Shown: one piece after another, positions 5,876 through 7,788 of the stretch
Position numbering within the stretch: the stretch's first letter is position 1
Layout: every line of letters begins with the position of its first letter
NCBI GenBank assembly: GCA_035455605.1
Contig: DATIER010000202.1
Coordinates: forward strand, 1-7,788
Source of the DNA: AC-32 sp035455605
GTDB taxonomy: Bacteria; Actinomycetota; Thermoleophilia; Gaiellales; Gaiellaceae
Direction: 5' to 3'
DNA length: 7,788 nucleotides
Made by a program: the position numbers and the translations under genes
Notes under the pieces: model-generated
The model's database searches: none
What the model saw: the letters and a program-made list of their open reading frames with translations, nothing else
What the model was told of the DNA's origin: nothing

Positions 5876-7186
5876 ATGGCGCAGACCGCCGTCACGGACG
5901 CGCTCGCCGAGTCCTTCGTGATCGAGGGCGGGCACCCGCTGAGCGGGCGCGTGCGCGCCGCCGGGAACAAGAACGGCGCGCTGCCGGTACTCGCCGCCTG
6001 TCTGCTCACGAGCGAGCCGGTGACGCTCCGGAACGTGCCGCGCATCCGCGACGTCGAGACGATGATCGAGCTGATCAACGCGCTCGGCGCCGACGCCGAG
6101 TGGCTCGGCGAGAACGAGGTCCGCGTCCACGCCGCCGACGTCTCGTCGTACGAGCTCGACAGCGTGCTGGCCCGACGCATCCGCGCCTCGTTCCTGCTGG
6201 CGGGCCCGCTGCTCGCGCGCCTGGGCCGCGCGACCGTGCCACCGCCGGGTGGCGACGTGATCGGTCGGCGGCGGCTCGACCCGCACATCCATGCATTCGC
6301 GGAGCTGGGCGCCGAGATCGACATCGGCGACCGCTTCGAGCTGCGGACGGACGGGTTGCGGGCGAAGCACATCTTCCTCGACGAGGCGAGCGTGATGGCA
6401 ACGGAGAACGCGGTCATGGCGGCGACGCTGACTCCCGGCGAGACCGTGATCGGCAACGCGGCGTGCGAGCCGCACATCCAGGATCTCTGCCGCTTCCTCG
6501 TCTCGCTCGGCGGGCACATCGAGGGGATCGAGTCGAACGTGCTGCGGATCCAGGGCGTCGAGTCGCTGGGGGGCGGCGAGTGGCGGATCTGCCCGGAGCA
6601 CATCGAGGTCGGCAGCTTCGTCGGGTTGGCCGCGGTCACCGGCGGCGACATCACGATCGACGAGGTCGAGCCGAAGGACCTCGGCCCGATCCTGCCGACG
6701 TTCGAGCGGCTCGGCGTGCGCGTCGAGGTCGACGGCACCACCCTGCGCGTCCCGCCGAGCCAGGAGCTCGTCATCCTCGACGACCTCGGCGGGCAGATCC
6801 CGAAGGTGGAGGACGGTCCCTGGCCGGCGTTCCCGGCCGACCTCACCTCGATCGCCGTGATCGTCGCGACGCAGGCCCGGGGGACGGTCCTGATCTTCGA
6901 GAAGATGTTCGAGAGCCGCCTGTTCTTCGTCGACAAGCTGGTCTCGATGGGAGCGCGGATCATCCTCTGCGACCCGCACCGGGCTGTCGTCACCGGCCCC
7001 GCGAAGCTCTACGCCCAGCAGATGTCGAGCCCGGACATCCGCGCCGGGATGGCGATGCTGCTGGCGGCGCTGTGCGCCGAGGGCACCTCGACGATCGGCA
7101 ACATCGGCGAGATCGACCGCGGCTACGAGCGCATCGACGAGCGGCTGCGCTCGCTCGGCGCCCGCATCGAGCGGATCGAGGTCTGA
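5876..7186 (+). CDS. murA: UDP-N-acetylglucosamine 1-carboxyvinyltransferase MurA (Cys-to-Asp type)
   Basis: MurA transfers enolpyruvate from PEP to UDP-GlcNAc, the first committed cytoplasmic step of peptidoglycan synthesis. The protein has 436 residues (family about 420-440) and the full EPSP-synthase-like double domain. Key sites are AAGNKNGALPVLAAC with Lys32-Asn33, PPPGGDVIGRRRLDPHI, PAFPADLTS with Asp322 (E. coli Asp305), SPDIRAG with Arg389 (Arg371) and EIDRGYERIDERLRSLGARI with Arg415 (Arg397). The PEP-loop position that is Cys115 in E. coli is Asp127 here, as in Mycobacterium tuberculosis and chlamydiae; those enzymes are active but not alkylated by fosfomycin. ATG 5876 is well placed before the conserved FVIEGGHPLSGRVRAAG. 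It lies 9 nt after TACCAT, and no SD is seen. Two bases separate it from the next gene. An EPSP synthase is excluded by the MurA-specific IDRGYER ending. Confidence 0.96.
   Translation: MAQTAVTDALAESFVIEGGHPLSGRVRAAGNKNGALPVLAACLLTSEPVTLRNVPRIRDVETMIELINALGADAEWLGENEVRVHAADVSSYELDSVLARRIRASFLLAGPLLARLGRATVPPPGGDVIGRRRLDPHIHAFAELGAEIDIGDRFELRTDGLRAKHIFLDEASVMATENAVMAATLTPGETVIGNAACEPHIQDLCRFLVSLGGHIEGIESNVLRIQGVESLGGGEWRICPEHIEVGSFVGLAAVTGGDITIDEVEPKDLGPILPTFERLGVRVEVDGTTLRVPPSQELVILDDLGGQIPKVEDGPWPAFPADLTSIAVIVATQARGTVLIFEKMFESRLFFVDKLVSMGARIILCDPHRAVVTGPAKLYAQQMSSPDIRAGMAMLLAALCAEGTSTIGNIGEIDRGYERIDERLRSLGARIERIEV
7178..7182 (+). promoter_or_regulatory. Ribosome binding site for GTG 7189
   Basis: GAGGT, inside the last codons of murA, lies 6 nt before GTG 7189 and decides this start over the in-frame ATG at 7228, which would remove part of the first beta-strand. 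Confidence 0.55.
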
Positions 7187-7188
7187 CG

Positions 7189-7731
7189 GTGTCCCGGCCA
7201 CTGGGCCGCGCGGAGGAGGCGGGCCGGATGCACGCGCGGGTCGACGTCGCGGGCCGCGGCGAGGCGAACGTCGCGACCGGCGTGCCCGTGCTCGACCACC
7301 TGCTCGAGCTGCTTGCCGAGTACGCGTCCTTCGACCTGGCGCTCGAGGTCGCGCCGGGGGACGCCGAGACGGAGGTCGCGGCCGCCGGCCGAGCGCTCGG
7401 AACGGCGCTGCGCGACGCGCTCTCGCGCGAGGGCTGCCGCCGGCACGGATCGGCCGTGGTGCCCGCCGACGAGGCGCTCGCGCACGTCGTCGTCGAGGCG
7501 TCGGGGCGGCCGCTCGTCGTCTCGAACGCCGACCTCAGCGACGCGCGCGTCGCGGGGCTGGCACGCGACATCGTCGGCACCTTCCTGCGCGAGCTCGCGG
7601 AGGGGGCAGGGCTCACGCTGCACGTCAGGCTGATGGAGGGCGACGATCCCGAGCACGTGCTGGAGGCGATCTTCAAGGCGCTGGGCGTGGCCCTGGCGCA
7701 GAGCTGCCGCAAGCGGCGGAGGGAGGACTGA
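7189..7731 (+). CDS. HisB-like protein lacking most metal ligands (imidazoleglycerol-phosphate dehydratase paralogue)
   Basis: 180 residues, slightly shorter than typical HisB (about 195-200). HisB (histidine biosynthesis) removes water from imidazoleglycerol phosphate using two Mn ions. HisB landmarks are ATGVPVLDHLLELLAEYASF (29-48, cf. TGIxFLDHML), AAGRALGTALRDAL (65-78), VPADEALAHVVVEASGRPLV (91-110, cf. PMDEALxxxxxDxSGRP), GTFLRELAEGAGLTLHV (130-146) and HVLEAIFKALGVAL (156-169). The canonical HHxxxE motif is absent; by my alignment its positions are Glu60, Thr61 and Ala64. In the second motif (NxHHxxE) the first His is Glu155, while His156, Glu159 and Lys163 remain. His37 and Glu95 are also kept. 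Normal HisB catalysis is therefore unlikely. The frame is intact with normal codon use, so it is selected as protein, not decayed. It starts 2 bp after murA and overlaps the next gene by 1 bp (TGATG). The true role is unknown. Confidence 0.75.
   Translation: MSRPLGRAEEAGRMHARVDVAGRGEANVATGVPVLDHLLELLAEYASFDLALEVAPGDAETEVAAAGRALGTALRDALSREGCRRHGSAVVPADEALAHVVVEASGRPLVVSNADLSDARVAGLARDIVGTFLRELAEGAGLTLHVRLMEGDDPEHVLEAIFKALGVALAQSCRKRRRED
7718..7727 (+). promoter_or_regulatory. Ribosome binding site for ATG 7731
   Basis: GGAGGGAGGA contains two overlapping SD choices, at 8 and 4 nt before ATG 7731. It lies in the last codons of the HisB-like gene and supports tight coupling. Confidence 0.6.
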
Positions 7732-7788
7732 TGGAGAAGCAGGTGGTTCGCACCGAGGCAGCGCCGGCGCCGTTCCAGGGCGCGCCGT
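7731..7788 (+). CDS. RidA family protein, N-terminal 19 codons (3' end outside window)
   Basis: The visible peptide MEKQVVRTEAAPAPFQGAP matches the start of RidA/YjgF/UK114 proteins, whose N-terminus usually runs V-V-x-T-x-x-A-P-x-P-x-G-x-Y-S-Q-A. RidA hydrolyses reactive enamine/imine intermediates made by PLP enzymes; members occur as cytoplasmic trimers of about 125-130 residues. The catalytic Arg near position 105 lies beyond the window, so deaminase activity cannot be judged. ATG 7731 shares its A with the TGA of the previous gene and has a strong SD. It is probably the third gene of a murA operon. Confidence 0.7.
   Translation, partial: MEKQVVRTEAAPAPFQGAP

Noticed and set aside
5853..7201. 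Long minus-strand open frame antisense to murA
   Set aside because: Arg/Asp-rich low-complexity translation with no family resemblance, fully explained as a shadow of murA and the HD gene.
1..7788. tRNA, rRNA, CRISPR, insertion-sequence or phage signatures
   Set aside because: No array of regularly spaced repeats, no transposase or integrase motif and no tRNA-like cloverleaf was seen by eye. Nearly all bases are covered by ordinary chromosomal genes.

Overview
This is a gene-dense, very GC-rich (my estimate is about 70% or more) stretch of a bacterial chromosome, with almost no intergenic DNA, strong G/C bias at third codon positions, frequent GTG/TTG starts and several probable leaderless starts. 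An error-prone DnaE2 polymerase, a GH15 glycosidase of the actinobacterial trehalase/glucoamylase type, and a MurA with Asp in place of the usual catalytic Cys all suggest a high-GC actinobacterium. A Thermoleophilia-type lineage (Gaiellales/Solirubrobacterales) is my best guess. This is inference from protein character, not a phylogeny.

Layout, left to right. (1) 1-642, plus: the last ~213 residues of the error-prone polymerase DnaE2/ImuC. (2) 643-826: the only real intergenic region, holding a G/C-rich perfect inverted repeat and three helically phased GCCGAT direct repeats. (3) 827-2641 and 2638-3120, plus: a GH15 glycosidase translationally coupled through a GTGA overlap to a four-helix membrane protein of unknown function. 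(4) 3126-3437, minus: a small acidic, probably helical hypothetical protein. It converges on the membrane gene with a 5-bp gap. (5) 3457-4233 and 4230-5303, plus: an endonuclease/exonuclease/phosphatase-fold protein coupled by ATGA to a class-V-fold PLP enzyme. (6) 5274-5852, minus: an HD-domain phosphohydrolase whose 3' end overlaps the PLP gene by 30 bp. (7) 5876-7186, 7189-7731 and 7731 to the edge, plus: murA, a HisB-like protein lacking most of its metal ligands, and the first 19 codons of a RidA-family gene, packed head to tail as one probable operon.

Two observations stand out. First, both divergent gene pairs are separated by only 19 and 23 bp, and each tiny gap contains one symmetric TANNNTA element (TAGAGTA and TACCATA). 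Each element reads as a -10 hexamer on both strands at a distance suited to leaderless or nearly leaderless transcripts, so each looks like a minimal bidirectional promoter. Second, the gene after murA has the HisB (imidazoleglycerol-phosphate dehydratase) fold signature but has lost the HHxxxE metal motif and one His of the second motif. It is probably a pseudoenzyme or a repurposed HisB paralogue, placed between a peptidoglycan gene and ridA. MurA itself carries the Cys-to-Asp change that predicts intrinsic fosfomycin resistance.

I found no RNA genes, CRISPR arrays, insertion sequences or phage genes. The window reads as core chromosome.
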